A stretch of 64,000 bases of DNA from Lophium mytilinum (taxonomy: Eukaryota > Ascomycota > Dothideomycetes > Mytilinidiales > Mytilinidiaceae), in the NCBI GenBank assembly GCA_010093605.1, contig MU004203.1:264391-328390 (forward strand), in the 5' to 3' direction. A program made the position numbers and the translations under genes. The notes under the pieces were generated by a model. The model made no database searches. It was not told the origin of the DNA and saw only the letters and a program-made list of their open reading frames with translations. Numbering within the stretch: the first letter of the stretch is position 1; every line of letters begins with the position of its first letter. Shown here one piece after another: positions 32,614 to 44,246 of this stretch.

Positions 32614-35600
32614 TCATCGATACTCCATCTCGACATCTTCAAATGAGAGTTCACCCACTTGTTCCGAGTCGCTCACCGGCGTGTGCCTCTCACGGTCCTC
32701 GCCCTCCTCCATGTCCTCGTCTTCCTCGTCGCTGGAGTTGTTGAATCCGCTCAGTAGAGTTCCGCCTCCAAAGTTGTACCCGCCGCTTGCAGCGCCGTCG
32801 TTGTTACTGAGTTCCATGCTGTCCAGGCCGACGGAGCCGTTGCCGGCGAGTCCAGCGCTGGCCAGAGAAGAGTTGTTGCCGCCAAAGCCTGAGGCAGCGT
32901 TCACGGCGTTGAGGACAGCTTGGCGAGGGCCTACGCTCATGTCTGGCCGGACACCGCCCAGAATCGCGTTGTCTCGCTCTCTTGTTTCTGCTAGGGTTTG
33001 CTCGACATAATCGATCCATGTCTGGCTCATAACTTTGTCTAGCACCGACTGTGACAACAGCTCGGCAGGGTGTCGCTCAGTAAACTTAAGGACCTCTTCC
33101 GCAATAAGTGTGAGATGACCCATATATCCCAATCGCATGTTGGTCTCGGACTGGGCCTTGTCACTCGCTTGTTGGCCTTCTATGATCCTTTCAGTGATGC
33201 GTCCAGTCTCGAAAAGATCGATCGCCAGGTTGCGATTGAAGCCACGGTCCATTTGGCCATTGAATACCTGTTGCACAACGTCATACACAACATTATGGAG
33301 AAAATTGTTCCATGGGAACCTGAAAAAGAAGTCCTAGTATATTTTATTAGTTGAAGAAGAAGAAAAAAATGTGAAGAGCATTGCGTACCAGGATCGTCGG
33401 CACGACTTTGTTCTCAACAAACATCATTTTCAGCAAATCGCCGACGACTGGAGATCCGTCGATGTCAACTTCATAGTGAGCCGCGTATTGCCCCTCTGTG
33501 CCCAACAAAACCGACCGGGAGCTACTGGCATCATCTATTGGAGTTACTCCCGAGCCTTCACTCTCTGGTACACCTGCGGTAAAGTGAGCTGGGTTTAGCT
33601 GTGCTGGCTCTGCCGGCTTCGAGTTCTCACGTCTATTGGCGAATAGTGGCGCTGGCTTGTCGTCTGCGTGGGGTGACAAAGCGTCTGGTGGTTCTAACTC
33701 CTCGGGTTCTGGTTTGTTGAGTTGTTGTGTTAGTAGCGATCCCGGCTTCTTACTGGATGCCCCGTCCTTGGCTTGTTCTTCGGTTGGCGACGAGGTGCTC
33801 ATGACCGTATCGTTGTCGAGGTCAAGATCACCAACTTTCGCACTGAGCCCAGCCGAAGTGGGTGACTCTGCGGCTTCTGCTGGCGTACCGGTCGACTTTG
33901 CCTCCTCCTTGGATGAAGATGCGCTCTCTTTGGCCGGGGACAATGGCTCGTCCACGAATTCGCCATCAGCGTTCTCGGGCTTCTCAGAATCATGCTTTTG
34001 AGGTTGCGTCTTGGGAGACCTCTCCAGGGGTTCGCCAATTTCTTCCTTCTCGTCGAAGTCGTCTTTGGTCTCCTCTGGTATTGCATCTGAAGTCGCAACT
34101 TTCTCGAACTCCAATTCTTCTTCAGAATTGTTCTGCACCTCGAGTCTCTTGATCTCTTCCGGCGCCTCGCTTGAGGGTGCGCGCGCATGATGAAAACCGT
34201 GGCTGTCGACGCTGGTGCCAAAGTCGTCCATGTTCCTATTCTCTTTCGGTGTGAGTTTGCCTTCGGCCTTGAGGCGTTCTCTCTCAATGTCTCTTCGCTT
34301 GACCTCCGCCTCGCTGCCTCTCTCGTTCAACAAGGCCATGTTGCTGCAATGCAAAAGCTCTGCCATGAGTTCGCAAGTCTTGAATCGATCGAAGCCAAGA
34401 GGCTCTATCTTCTCGCCAAATGCGGCCTTGAGTTCCCTCCTCCGTGTCGTTGTAGTGCCGTCGCTATTAACAATCGTGTGATTAGGATTATGAACAAGCT
34501 CCATGAAATCTGGGATGTGTTTCGCGAACTGTCGAAGTAAAGTGCCGAGATATATTGGGTCCGAGCTCTTTGGTACTGGGCCGATCTGATTTTCTAGGTC
34601 GTAATCCGAATTGTTCTTACGAATGACTTCAATCACGATGCCAACTCCAACGGTCAGAGGATTACCTCCACGGAGCATGTCAGTGATAAGAGTTCGAATG
34701 CATTCCTCTGATACCAGCTGCCTCGTAAGCTCATTGGGACCGATGACAGACTGGTCTTGAGTCGTGGCATTAGCTGAGATTGTGATGATGGCTTTTAGGA
34801 AGTCCCCTGCAGATGTCTGTGTGGACGAGCACTGCTCAGGCGAGAGATACGCTAGCAGCTGAGGGATGAGGTTTTGTGATTGCAACCACTGTTCAGGATT
34901 CGTTAGACTAAGTTCTCGCTGAATTGGATGTTGACACTTACATCTACAATCCCCTGTCCCCCTTCACTCTTCTCCAAGCTGATGATCTTCAACAGCAAGT
35001 CCATTACCATGGGACAATCGACGTGCTGCAGCATATCTGGGACAACACTCTCGACTGATTTGAAGAAATCCAGCATTTCCTCCATCTTCCGGTCCAGGAG
35101 CGATTCATTGACCTTGGTGAAGTATCCAGCTTGCACTGGATCAAGTGGGGCAGGTTGTTTGAGGTAATTCCAGAACTGGCGAAGATTGTCCTGATTTTCG
35201 AGAACAGCTTCCGAGATGGACCAGACCTCGGAGGACAGAATCTCGCAGGCAACGTATGCATATTTCATTCTCTGCTTTTCTTCTTTGCTTTCCTCTGAGT
35301 CGGGCGACTCGGATTTCGTTATCGACATAGAACGTGCTTTGCCAGCAACCTTACCAAAGAAGCCCTCGCGGGGGGAACTACTCTCGATTTTTGCCCCTCC
35401 TTCGTCGGCAGCCTCGTCGGGCGAGGGGACGCGTTTGGCGGCGATGACATATCGGAGGAGGCGCTCGAGCACATTCTCGTCGCGCAGGTACTCGATCAGC
35501 TTCGAATTTTGCTGCTTCAGCTCCTGGATGAGATCCGACTCATCGAGCAATTCCTCAACCGTCAGATCAGGCTTGTCGAGGATGGCGTCAAGCGACGACA

Positions 35601-35631
35601 CCTGCGCATAGCCTCCGAAACGCCAGAACAT
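32614..35631 (-). CDS. SIT4 phosphatase-associated (SAPS) family protein
   Basis: Exons 35631-34942, 34888-33389 and 33333-32614 join in frame to 969 aa starting MFWRFGGYAQVSSLDAILDK. The SAPS domain is clear: LTVEELLDESDLIQELKQQN, ENVLERLLRYV, YVACEILSSEVWSISEAVLE, FFKSVESVVPDMLQHVDCPM, DLLLKIISLEK, GGNPLTVGVGIVIEVIRKNN and, after a long Ser/Glu/Lys-rich insert, FFRFPWNNFLHNVVYDVVQQ across the last junction and AETRERDNAILGGVRPD. Such proteins bind PP6-type phosphatase (Sit4) and direct it to targets in G1 progression, TOR signalling and kinetochore function. The model ends EDVEMEYR. An alternative splice into the exon at 31797-32237 would replace the last 15 residues. Confidence 0.93.
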
Positions 35632-36873
35632 TGTGATTCAGAGCGCTTCTAGCAGCTCGGCGGAGGGAGAAAGGACGCGAAGTAGGGTAATCGAGCGCGG
35701 GACGGGGGCCGAAGGTGAGGGCGGGTCATGCGAATGGTTGACGTGGGAGCGAATTGAGGGTCGGATTGAAAATGTTACAAGTCAACCTGTGGAGCGCACT
35801 AAGCGTCAGTCCTGTGTATGGCTCGCAGTGTACTCCTGGACTTAGGACACGTCGAGGTGCAGAGCTGGCAGCTGGCGGCACAGCGCAGAGGCTAGGGTGC
35901 CCCACGGCCGGCAGTGACAGGACGGTGAATGGCAGAGGGGAGGATGCAGCTGGAGGAGAGGCTTACCTTGGGGATGAGGTTGGTGAAGGGAGCCACCGAG
36001 GATGTGTGGTGGTGGTGGGGCGCGGGATGCAGCGCCTGGTGGGTGTTGTGGTGGGCGTGCGTTGAGCTTTCGACGTCGTCTGCCAACCTCGTCGAGGCCG
36101 GAAAGCGGTGACAGGACTCGAATCCCTGCTCGCGTGGAGAGCCTGGAGAGCCTCTGAGGTCTGCACAGAACACGCGGGCAGCCTTCGGGCAGTCAGGCGG
36201 GGAGCGGCTAATATGGGGTCACGGTGCGATCTGGAGGTGCATTGCGCTCTCTGAGGGTCATGCGAGCTGTTGACTCGGGGCGGGATCCCCAAAGGCCACT
36301 CCCGAAGATCCTCAGCAGAGACGTGGCAGCAAGCGGTCCTCGGAGAGTTTATCTGGTGCGAATACTGTGAGTTAATACATACAGTAGTAAGAAACTGTCC
36401 TAGCACTTCTGTCAGACATGCTTCAGTCTGACAGACATGACCAAGAAGCAAGGGACGCTACTGCCCAATATCAAAGACCACGTGATGGGATGAGCTTGAA
36501 GGGGCAGTCGACACCGTCAGCGGCTGCCCGCAGATATGTAGGCTTGCCAATCCATCAATGTAGATCTAGATTTGTAGGACGTGCTAGGTGATATTACACA
36601 GTGCTTGGCAAGCATATATAAATCTAGGGAGAGCATCTACCTTTCGGCTAAGGGGTTTCGGATCATTTGTGAACTGTCATAGACTGCCACTTTTTACTCA
36701 GGGATTCTTACCACGTGACGCAATCTCAGTTGGAGTGATCGTATCGATCCTTGGGAATTTCACGGACCACCACGCGCTCCACTTCGACTCTAGGCTCTCC
36801 CCACTGCGCTTGACCCTCCAAACAACCCTCAAACGAGCAAAGACACCTCTAGCTTCCGACACACAACACCGCC
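35632..36873. other. Divergent intergenic region (SAPS / VPS60)
   Basis: This 1.24-kb region is shared by two divergent housekeeping genes. It carries a CACGTGA E-box at 36480-36486 and another CACGTGA at 36714-36720. Overlapping small frames on both strands show no family resemblance. Confidence 0.4.
36615..36622 (+). promoter_or_regulatory. TATA-like box upstream of VPS60
   Basis: TATATAAA lies about 250 bases upstream of the ATG at 36874, with a CT-rich leader between. The distance is long, so the assignment is tentative. Confidence 0.35.
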
Positions 36874-37565
36874 ATGAACCGCTTGTTCGGCGCGAAGAGC
36901 ACAGGGCCGAAGCCCACGCTCAACAGCGCCATCTCCAACGTACGCCTACTACTACCCCGCCAAGCTTGGCCCCTCTGACATCTTTGCAGGTCGACACCAG
37001 GATAGAGAGCATAGATGTCAAGCTTGCTAAGCTCAACGCCGAGCTGTCCACCTACCAGCAGCGCCTTGCGAAGATGCGTGACGGCCCGGGCAAGACCGCC
37101 ATCAAGCAGAAGGCCCTCAAGGTCCTACAGCAGCGCAAGATGTACGAGGGGCAGCGGGATCAGCTACAGCAGCAGTCGTGGAACATGGAGCAGGCAGGCA
37201 TGATGCAGGACAATCTTAAGAACACTATGACTACCGTGGACGCCATGAAGACCACCACCAAGGAGCTCCGCAAGCAATATGGCAAGGTCAACATCGACAA
37301 GATCGAGAAGCTGCAGGACGAGATGGCAGATCTCATGGACATGGGCAACGACATACAAGAGAGCATTAGTAGGAGCTACGACGTTCCAGAAGACGTCGAC
37401 GAGTCGGAGCTGGACGCTGAACTCGAGGCGCTGGGCGAGGAGGTTGAGTTTGAGGGCATTGGGGAATCCCAAGGCATGCCCAGCTTCATGATGGATGAAG
37501 CCCAACCCCCACAGTTCATCGACGAACCTCCCGAGCCTGGCAAGGTGAAGGAAGCCGCCGGTTGA
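36874..37565 (+). CDS. VPS60: ESCRT-III-associated Snf7-family protein Vps60 (CHMP5)
   Basis: Exons 36874-36939 and 36990-37565 join in frame to 213 aa. It starts MNRLFGAKSTGPKPTLNSAI, with the basic N-terminus typical of Vps60/CHMP5. Coiled-coil helices follow: RIESIDVKLAKLNAELSTYQ, KQKALKVLQQRKMYEGQRDQ, MTTVDAMKTTTKELRKQYG and IDKIEKLQDEMADLMDMGND. The acidic C-terminal part DESELDAELEALGEEVEFEG contains the MIM-like helix that binds Vta1/LIP5, and the tail is Pro-rich. The protein acts at the endosome with Vta1 and the Vps4 ATPase in disassembly of ESCRT-III during multivesicular-body sorting. Length and layout are normal for the family. Confidence 0.95.
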
Positions 37566-38401
37566 TTACGTCTCCTTATGTTTTGTGTTCTGGGATCTCA
37601 TACTAGCGGAGGCATACCCGGCGTTACGGTGATAACGAGTTCTAAAAGAATTTGGCGAATGCATTACTACTACCAAACAACTCACACTATCCCCCTTTCT
37701 TGGCTCACTCTTGCTCGTAAAAATACCGCCGGCAGTTCGCTATATATGCTCGTGGTGATGTCCTGAGCTCTTCATGAGACGCCTCCTTTCCTTCATCTCC
37801 CAGTCGCATACATTGTCTAAAGGTTCTATTTCTCAATACAAGTCTCACAGTCAATTTGTTTTTCTGTTAGAAAAGAGAGGATTTCAATCCAGTTCGTCGG
37901 CGCACGTGGGTAGTACAAACCATGTCCCGGACCAAGCATCTGTTGAGTGGCAGACTTGGCGACTTGGCAGCGGAGCGGGGTGGAGAGTCTCAGCCATGGA
38001 CGATGATTCGCTTCATACACCACGGGTGGCAATTCGGCCCGACTTTCTCTTGGACTTCCTCTCCGCCTCCTTCTAGCCAAGGAATCCGTTGCCGTTTGAT
38101 GCTTGTGTTCGCCCAAAGGAGCCACTTTGGCTCCCTGCGCCAAGGTGTTCTGTCTTCTAACCATCTTGGCCACAACCACCATGAAGTCATTTGCGCGAAG
38201 TGGCGTGCTCGTTATCATAAGGGTACAGGAAGGCCACGTATATAAGTAGTCCCCGTGACCACTCAGGTACATAGTCCTAGGTAAGAATTTCAACAACCAT
38301 CAAAGACACTCGCTATCTTTTTACTGCCTCGTTGCTCTTTGCATGCACAAAAACCTCCTCAAACTATCAACATCTGCCTACCGAGGCAGGACCACCACAT
38401 A
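37566..38401. other. Intergenic region upstream of ENA
   Basis: This is the 836-base region between VPS60 and the ATPase gene. It carries the ENA TATA box at 38239. Open frames on both strands around 37774-38296 overlap and look like chance. Confidence 0.4.
38239..38246 (+). promoter_or_regulatory. TATA box of the ENA ATPase gene
   Basis: TATATAAG lies 156-163 bases upstream of the ATG. A strong TATA box fits the stress-inducible expression typical of ENA genes. Confidence 0.55.
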
Positions 38402-41400
38402 ATGGGAGCTACGAAGACTTCCAACGCAACCCAGCAATACGAACGACATCCATTCCAGCTTAGCCTTAGTGAACTTCTCAATGCCCAACAAACCAACATC
38501 GACTCCGGTTTGACGGCAGCGCAAGCAAGTGAACTTCGTGGCAATTATGGAGAGAACAAGCTTGAAGGTGAAGGTAGTGTGAAGTGGTACGCGGTTCTGC
38601 TGAAGCAGATTAGCAACGCGATGATACTAGTAAGTACATGCCGCTCGCTATGGCTGCCTTTGGGGCTCGTCTAACCACGATGTATAGGTTCTGATACTCG
38701 CAATGGCACTCTCATATGGTGTCACTGATTACATCGAAGGTGGAGTCATCACTGCTTTTATCGTATTGAACGTGAGCATTGGATTCTACCAGGAGTTTCA
38801 GGCCGAAAAGAAGATGGACTCTCTGCGAGCTCTTTCTTCGCCTACTGCGACCGTCCTTCGTTCGGGCAATGTCGAAGCAATTGCTTCAATGGAGGTTGTT
38901 CCTGGAGACGTTTGCATCGTCAAGACTGGAGATACCATACCTGCCGATCTACGAATATTCGAGTCCATGAACTTGGAATGTGACGAGAAGATTCTCACCG
39001 GAGAAGGTAAGACGAAACCTCCCCTATGCAGTGTTGCAAGCACTGATTGCACTAGCTGTGCCCGTCGCGAAAGATCCCGAGATCCATTTCTCGGACCACA
39101 ATGAGCTTGAGACCGGTGTCGGCGATCGCCTTAATATGGCATACTCTTCATCAACGGTGACCAAAGGTCGTGGTCGCGGCATTGTAGTGTTCACCGGGAT
39201 GCATACTGAGATAGGTAAGATCGCTTCTTCCATGCAAGGCGCCCAACGGAAGCCGAATCGATCACTCTCCAGAAAGCAGGGAAAGCTACAACCAGCCAAG
39301 GGGATTGCTCTACGGTTCTGGGATGGCTGGGGCAAGTTTCTAGGCCTCACAATCGGAACACCTTTGCAAAGGAAGCTCTCGAAACTCGCTTACATTCTTT
39401 TCGGCTTTGCTATCCTTTTGGCGATCATCGCCTTTGCTGTTCACAAGTTCGTTGTTACAAACGAAGTCGCCATTTACGCTATCTCGACCGGTAAGTATTC
39501 GACGTCTAGAACACTTTGTGTTATTACCGCTAATACTTCTAGGAATTGCTATGATACCCGAGTCCCTCATCGCCGTCCTTACGATCACATTCGTCACCGG
39601 AATGACCCAAATGCGGAAGCGCAAGGTCCTCACGCGGAAGCTCAGTGCTCTCGAAGCGCTTGGAGGCATCACCAATATCTGCTCGGACAAGACTGGAACA
39701 TTGACGCAAGGCCAAATGACACTGGGAAAGGCTTGGATACCAGGCGCCGGAATATATACCGTCAGCAACTCCGTGGATCCTGCAAACCCTACCCAGGGGA
39801 ACATCAGTGTTGGCCCTGCCAAGTCTAGGGCTGAGATGGATGTTGAGAAGATAGACCGCGGGGAACAGGTCGACAGAGAGCGAAGCGCTGCTGCGCTGGC
39901 TTTCGAAGTTCCATCACAGAAAGCCGAGAAAGATCAACAACGGCATGGACCACAAGAGAAGCAAACACTCAGCGGAGACGACTATCCAGAGATGATTCCC
40001 GAGCTAGAATCCTTCCTCAACTCTGCCGCCCTTTGTAATCTTGCTACCGTTCGCCTCAACGAACAAGAAGGCAAGTGGCAGACTACTGGTGACCCGACTG
40101 AAGTTGCCCTACAAGTCTTTGCGCATCGTTTCGATAAGGGCAAGAAGATTCTTGAGCAAGACGTTGGATGGAAGCAAATCACTGAATATCCATTCGACAG
40201 CACTGTCAAGCGAATGTCTGTGGTCTATAGCTCTCCGTTTGACGACAAAACCACAATCTTCACCAAAGGAGCTGTAGAGCGTATCATCGATCTTTGTGAC
40301 TATGTCGGCACTGGCGATAAACGGCGCGAGATGACCGAGTCTGTCAAGGATTCTATATACGAACAAATGAGCATGCTGGCTGATCAGGGCTTGAGGGTGC
40401 TCGCACTAGCTCAGAAGACTTGGGAAGGTGGCTTCGACGAGAAGTCAGACACTCCTAGGGACGACATTGAAAAAGACCTTACTCTACTCGGCCTGGCTGG
40501 GCTTTATGATCCACCAAGATTGGAGACCAAGGATGCCGTGAAAGGTGAGCCTACCATTCATCGGGTCCCCACCATACTCTCAACTTACTAACCCAATTCA
40601 GAATGTACAAATGCTGGTATCAAAGTCCACATGCTCACCGGCGACCACCCCGGAACCGCCACAGCCATCGGAAAAGAAGTTGGAATCATCCCACGAGACT
40701 TCAGCGTCCTGTCCGCTGAAGTTGCCGACTCTCTCGTCAAGACTGCCGCCCAGTTCGATGCCATGACCGATGAGGAAATCGACGCCATGCCAGAACTTCC
40801 CATAGTAATCGCCCGCTGTGCACCAAACACCAAGACCCGGATGATTGCTGCCCTACATAGACGCAACGCCTACGCCGCCATGACCGGCGACGGCGTCAAC
40901 GACGGCCCATCCCTCCAAGCCGCAGACGTAGGCATCGCGATGGGTCTCGCAGGCTCAGACGTCGCCAAAGGCGCTTCCGACATCGTACTCACAGACGACA
41001 ACTTCTCCAGCATCGTCAACGCCATCGAAGAAGGCCGCCGCATGTTCGACAACATCCAGAAGTTCGTTCTCCACGTAAGGCTCCCTTATCACACTTCAAC
41101 CATCAACACGCACACTAACACCATCCCCCTCCAGCTGCTCACTTCTAACATCGGCGAAGTCATCCTCCTCGTCCTCGGCCTCACCTTCAAAGACGCCGCC
41201 TCCTTCTCCGTCTTCCCCCTCTCCCCCCTCCAAATCCTCTGGATCAACATGGTCACCTCCGGCTTCCCAGCCTTCGGCCTCGGCCGCGAGCCCGCCGCCT
41301 ACAACATCATGACGCGCCGCCCCCACAACACCAAAACCGGCGTCTTCACCTGGCAGATCATCGCCGACATGCTCGTCTACGGCCTCCTCATGGGCATCCT

Positions 41401-41974
41401 CACCCTGCTCACTTTCGTCATCATCGTGTACGGCCCCGGCGACGGCAACCTCGGCCACGACTGTAACACCGCGTACAGCGCGAGCTGCGACGTCGTGTTC
41501 CGCGCCCGCGCGGCTGTGTTTGCGGAACTCACGTGGCTGATTATGGTTGCGGCGTGGGAGATGAAGAGTTTGCGGCGGAGTATGTTTAGGTTGGATCCGC
41601 GGTCGGAGAGCCGCTTCCCCTTCTTCAAGGATGTTTATGCGAATCGGTTTTTGTTTTGGGCGGTGGTGGTTGGTGCTGTGGTGGTGTTTCCGTGTATTTA
41701 TATTCCGGGGCTGAACGAGAAGGTGTTTAAGCATAGGCCGATTACGTGGGAGTGGGCGTTGAGTGTGGGTGCTACGGTGCTGTTTGTGGCGGGTATGGAG
41801 TTGTGGAAGATGGCGAAGAGGGGGTTTGGGTGGTTTGTGGAGGAGGGGGAGGATGGGGTTGGCAGGGATAAGGGGCTGGGGTTGAGGCAGGGGTTCTTTT
41901 CGTTTTCGAAGAGTTTTAGTAGGAGTACGACTAGTTTGGGAAAAGGGGGAAGAAGTGGGGAGTCGCAAGTCTGA
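38402..41974 (+). CDS. ENA-type (IID) Na+/K+-exporting P-type ATPase
   Basis: Six exons (38402-38629, 38688-39006, 39056-39490, 39543-40544, 40602-41074, 41135-41974) join in frame to 1098 aa, normal for the family. Visible blocks are the N-terminal cation-ATPase domain HPFQLSLSELLNAQQTNIDS, the actuator motif LTGEAVPVAK (spanning the second intron), the M4 PESL in GIAMIPESLIAVLTITF, the phosphorylation motif CSDKTGTLTQG with the catalytic Asp at residue 376, MLTGDHPGTATAIGKEVGII, the hinge MTGDGVNDGPSLQAADVGIA and the C-terminal membrane bundle. ENA pumps export Na+ (and K+) across the plasma membrane at high salt or high pH. Every intron falls between well-aligned conserved blocks. The last exon switches abruptly from C-ending to G-ending codons near 41520. 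Confidence 0.96.
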
Positions 41975-41977
41975 GAG

Positions 41978-42560
41978 TATCTTTTCCCTGGGATTTATTG
42001 GCCTGTTGGGCCACCTCAGACGGTGGCAGCCATACGTACAAATATACGAGTTCACGAATATGATTTAAACGCTTCTACTTCAACATTCACTAATGTTTCG
42101 ACTTGACTTGCTGAGGTACTTCAAACAGCGGTACACTTGTGTAAACACCCATTAAGCAACAAGAAATGCCTATCATTTTTCCCTGGGTTTTACGGGCCTT
42201 TTGGGCCACCTCAGACGGTGGCAGCCATACGTACAAATACACGACTTAACGAGTTTGATTTACACGCTTCAACCTCGACATTCACTGTTATTTCGACTTG
42301 TCTTGCTGAGGTACTCCAAACAGCGATATACCTGTGTAAACACCAATCAGACAACAAGAAGGGCCTATCCTTTGCCCCCTGGTCTTTACGGGCATGCTGG
42401 GCCACCTCGGACGGTGGCAGCCATACGTACAATTACACGACTTCACAAATTTGATTTACACGCTTCAACTTCGACATTCACTGCTATTCCTACTTGACTT
42501 GCTGAGGTACTTCAAACAGCGGTACACCTGTGTCAACACCCATCAAACACCAAGAAAAGC
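41978..42560 (+). repeat. Three tandem copies of a 194-bp repeat
   Basis: Copies at about 41978-42171, 42172-42365 and 42366-42560 each contain GGCCACCTCAGACGGTGGCA, CAGCCATACGTACAA and CTTGCTGAGGTACTTCAAAC. They differ by roughly 10-15 percent. The array starts within a few bases of the ENA stop codon. No open frame runs through all copies. Confidence 0.92.
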
Positions 42561-42619
42561 CTATCATACACTGCCCCCAGAAAAGGAGAAACAACCCCTT
42601 CATCCCCCCAAAGCCCCTA

Positions 42620-43168
42620 CTAAGCGTACACAGACAACCGGACAACCGCCGCCATCAGATCCACGGCCAGGTCCCCCCCTTTTGCCACCAAGGCCCTCAT
42701 ACTCTTCGACAATGCCTCTTCCGGCCCAACAACCCCCCGGGCAGCGTCGGCCCTCTTGTCCCTACAAAGCACCAGGCGGCACGCCGCGGTCTCGGCCAGA
42801 AAAGCGCGCAACGCGTTGGGCCCCTCCGTGTGGTTGTAGACGTACTCGAGCCGGAAGGGGGACGCGGTATGGCCGGTTGACGCGTAGTAGTGCCTGATCT
42901 GGATGTACACGGCGTCGGCGAGCTGGGCCTCGTCGTGGCGAAGTGCGAGTATGTACAGCGACAGGTGGTGGGTCAGGGCGTGGAAGGAGTCCGGGGCGGG
43001 CAGTCTTTTGAAGGGGTCGTCGCGCAGCGGGAGGACGCCGGGCTCGTAGTACGCTTTGAGCAACTTGAGGGCGAAGGTGTCCTCCTCTGGAACGAGCGGG
43101 CGGAAGACGTGCTCTTCGGGGTCGGCTGGGGGTGTGGTGGACAGGCAGGTTGAGATTGGAGCAGTCAT
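42620..43168 (-). CDS. Hypothetical fungal protein, BTB-C-terminal-like
   Basis: This is a single exon of 182 aa from MTAPISTCLSTTPPADPEEH. The helical stretch FHALTHHLSLYILALRHDEA, then QLADAVYIQIRHYYAS and FRLEYVYNHTEGPNALRAFL resembles the region that follows the BTB/POZ fold in many fungal BTB proteins (the segment that scores age or position of a cell structure is unknown). The BTB fold itself is absent or reduced to the first 45 residues, so the family call is tentative. There is no signal peptide or membrane segment. The coding strand shows C-rich 5' and G-rich 3' halves. It lies 60 bases from the tandem repeats, convergent with ENA. Confidence 0.7.
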   Translation of the reverse strand: MTAPISTCLSTTPPADPEEHVFRPLVPEEDTFALKLLKAYYEPGVLPLRDDPFKRLPAPDSFHALTHHLSLYILALRHDEAQLADAVYIQIRHYYASTGHTASPFRLEYVYNHTEGPNALRAFLAETAACRLVLCRDKRADAARGVVGPEEALSKSMRALVAKGGDLAVDLMAAVVRLSVYA

Positions 43169-44246
43169 GTTGGTGTTTTGATGGGGTCTTGAGGGTTTTG
43201 TGGATGCTCTGGTCGTTTTATGAGGTTGAAAAAGCTCGACGAGGTTGATGTGAGGTGTGCCGTTGAGGTGCGGTATGACGAAGACTCAGTGACGCGTTTG
43301 AAGGTGAAGGTCTGAGGACGAGCTCGGTGCGTGTGCTTGAAGATCTGTGAAGGATGCTGCGATACTGATGCGCTATAGCCAGAGTAGTGGGCGACACGTA
43401 TGCAGACGATGCTGAGATGATGATGTGGCTGTAGGAGCTGGAGAGTTGATGGATTGGAGGTGGGCGGGAAGAAGATGTTGATGCTGGAGGAAAGGCGGGC
43501 CGCTCACTTGAGCACGGCGAAACGACCGCTGGTCAGCTGCTCTTGCTCCTTCGTCACAGCAACGAAAGGGCAACCAACAGCGTGCTCGAGAAGCAGCTTG
43601 TAGATTGGAGCCTCTAATATGCTGCAAAAGGCCCTGGGAGAGCTGCGCCAACAGTGGCGGAAGTTGGTAGCGGCCGGTCGGTGTTTCGATTGAGAAATGT
43701 TACCGCCTCAACGCTGCCACAACACGCTTTTCTGAGGGATAGTTCGATGCCCCCAGATTACCACATAGCGCTGTGACCAGGCTTAGACACCCAGGGAAAC
43801 AAAGATATAGAAAATTGATGGGCGCCGAAATAATTCTGTCGCCACAGCATTGATAGGGACTAACCAGCAGCTCATGACCTGATTTTCATACTCACACGTG
43901 TTCCTATCCTTGAGATGTGCTCACACGGAGATTCAAATGGAAGCCTGCACCTAACTTGTGATTGGACGTATTGCAATTGATCACTGTGACGTCCCTCGTC
44001 CACTTTTCATTACATCGTGACCGAAATCCAATTACCCAGAAGAAGATGGATTAGACACAGACATAACGGCCAATTGAACATGTTTTCCGCTCCACCGAGA
44101 GATACCAAGGCCTGAACGCCAGCTCCAGACGTCCGATCCTTACCGCGGCTCCATCCATTAGAGCCATGCAACCACAAAGAGCGAATCGGAGATTTGTCCC
44201 CAGTTTGATTTGATCCCTCTGAAAGCCGGATACAATGCCATGTAGT
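43169..44246. other. 1.08-kb intergenic region
   Basis: This is the promoter side of the 182-aa gene and the 3' flank of the p24 gene. Purine-rich coding-like frames at 43373-43651 have no family resemblance. No repeats were seen. Confidence 0.35.

Noticed and set aside
41096-42055. 319-codon minus-strand frame overlapping the ENA 3' end
   Set aside because: It is antisense to conserved ATPase membrane segments, and low complexity explains the openness.
42137-42897. Plus-strand frames running through the 194-bp tandem repeats
   Set aside because: The copies do not keep one frame, and the translations show no protein-like conservation between copies.
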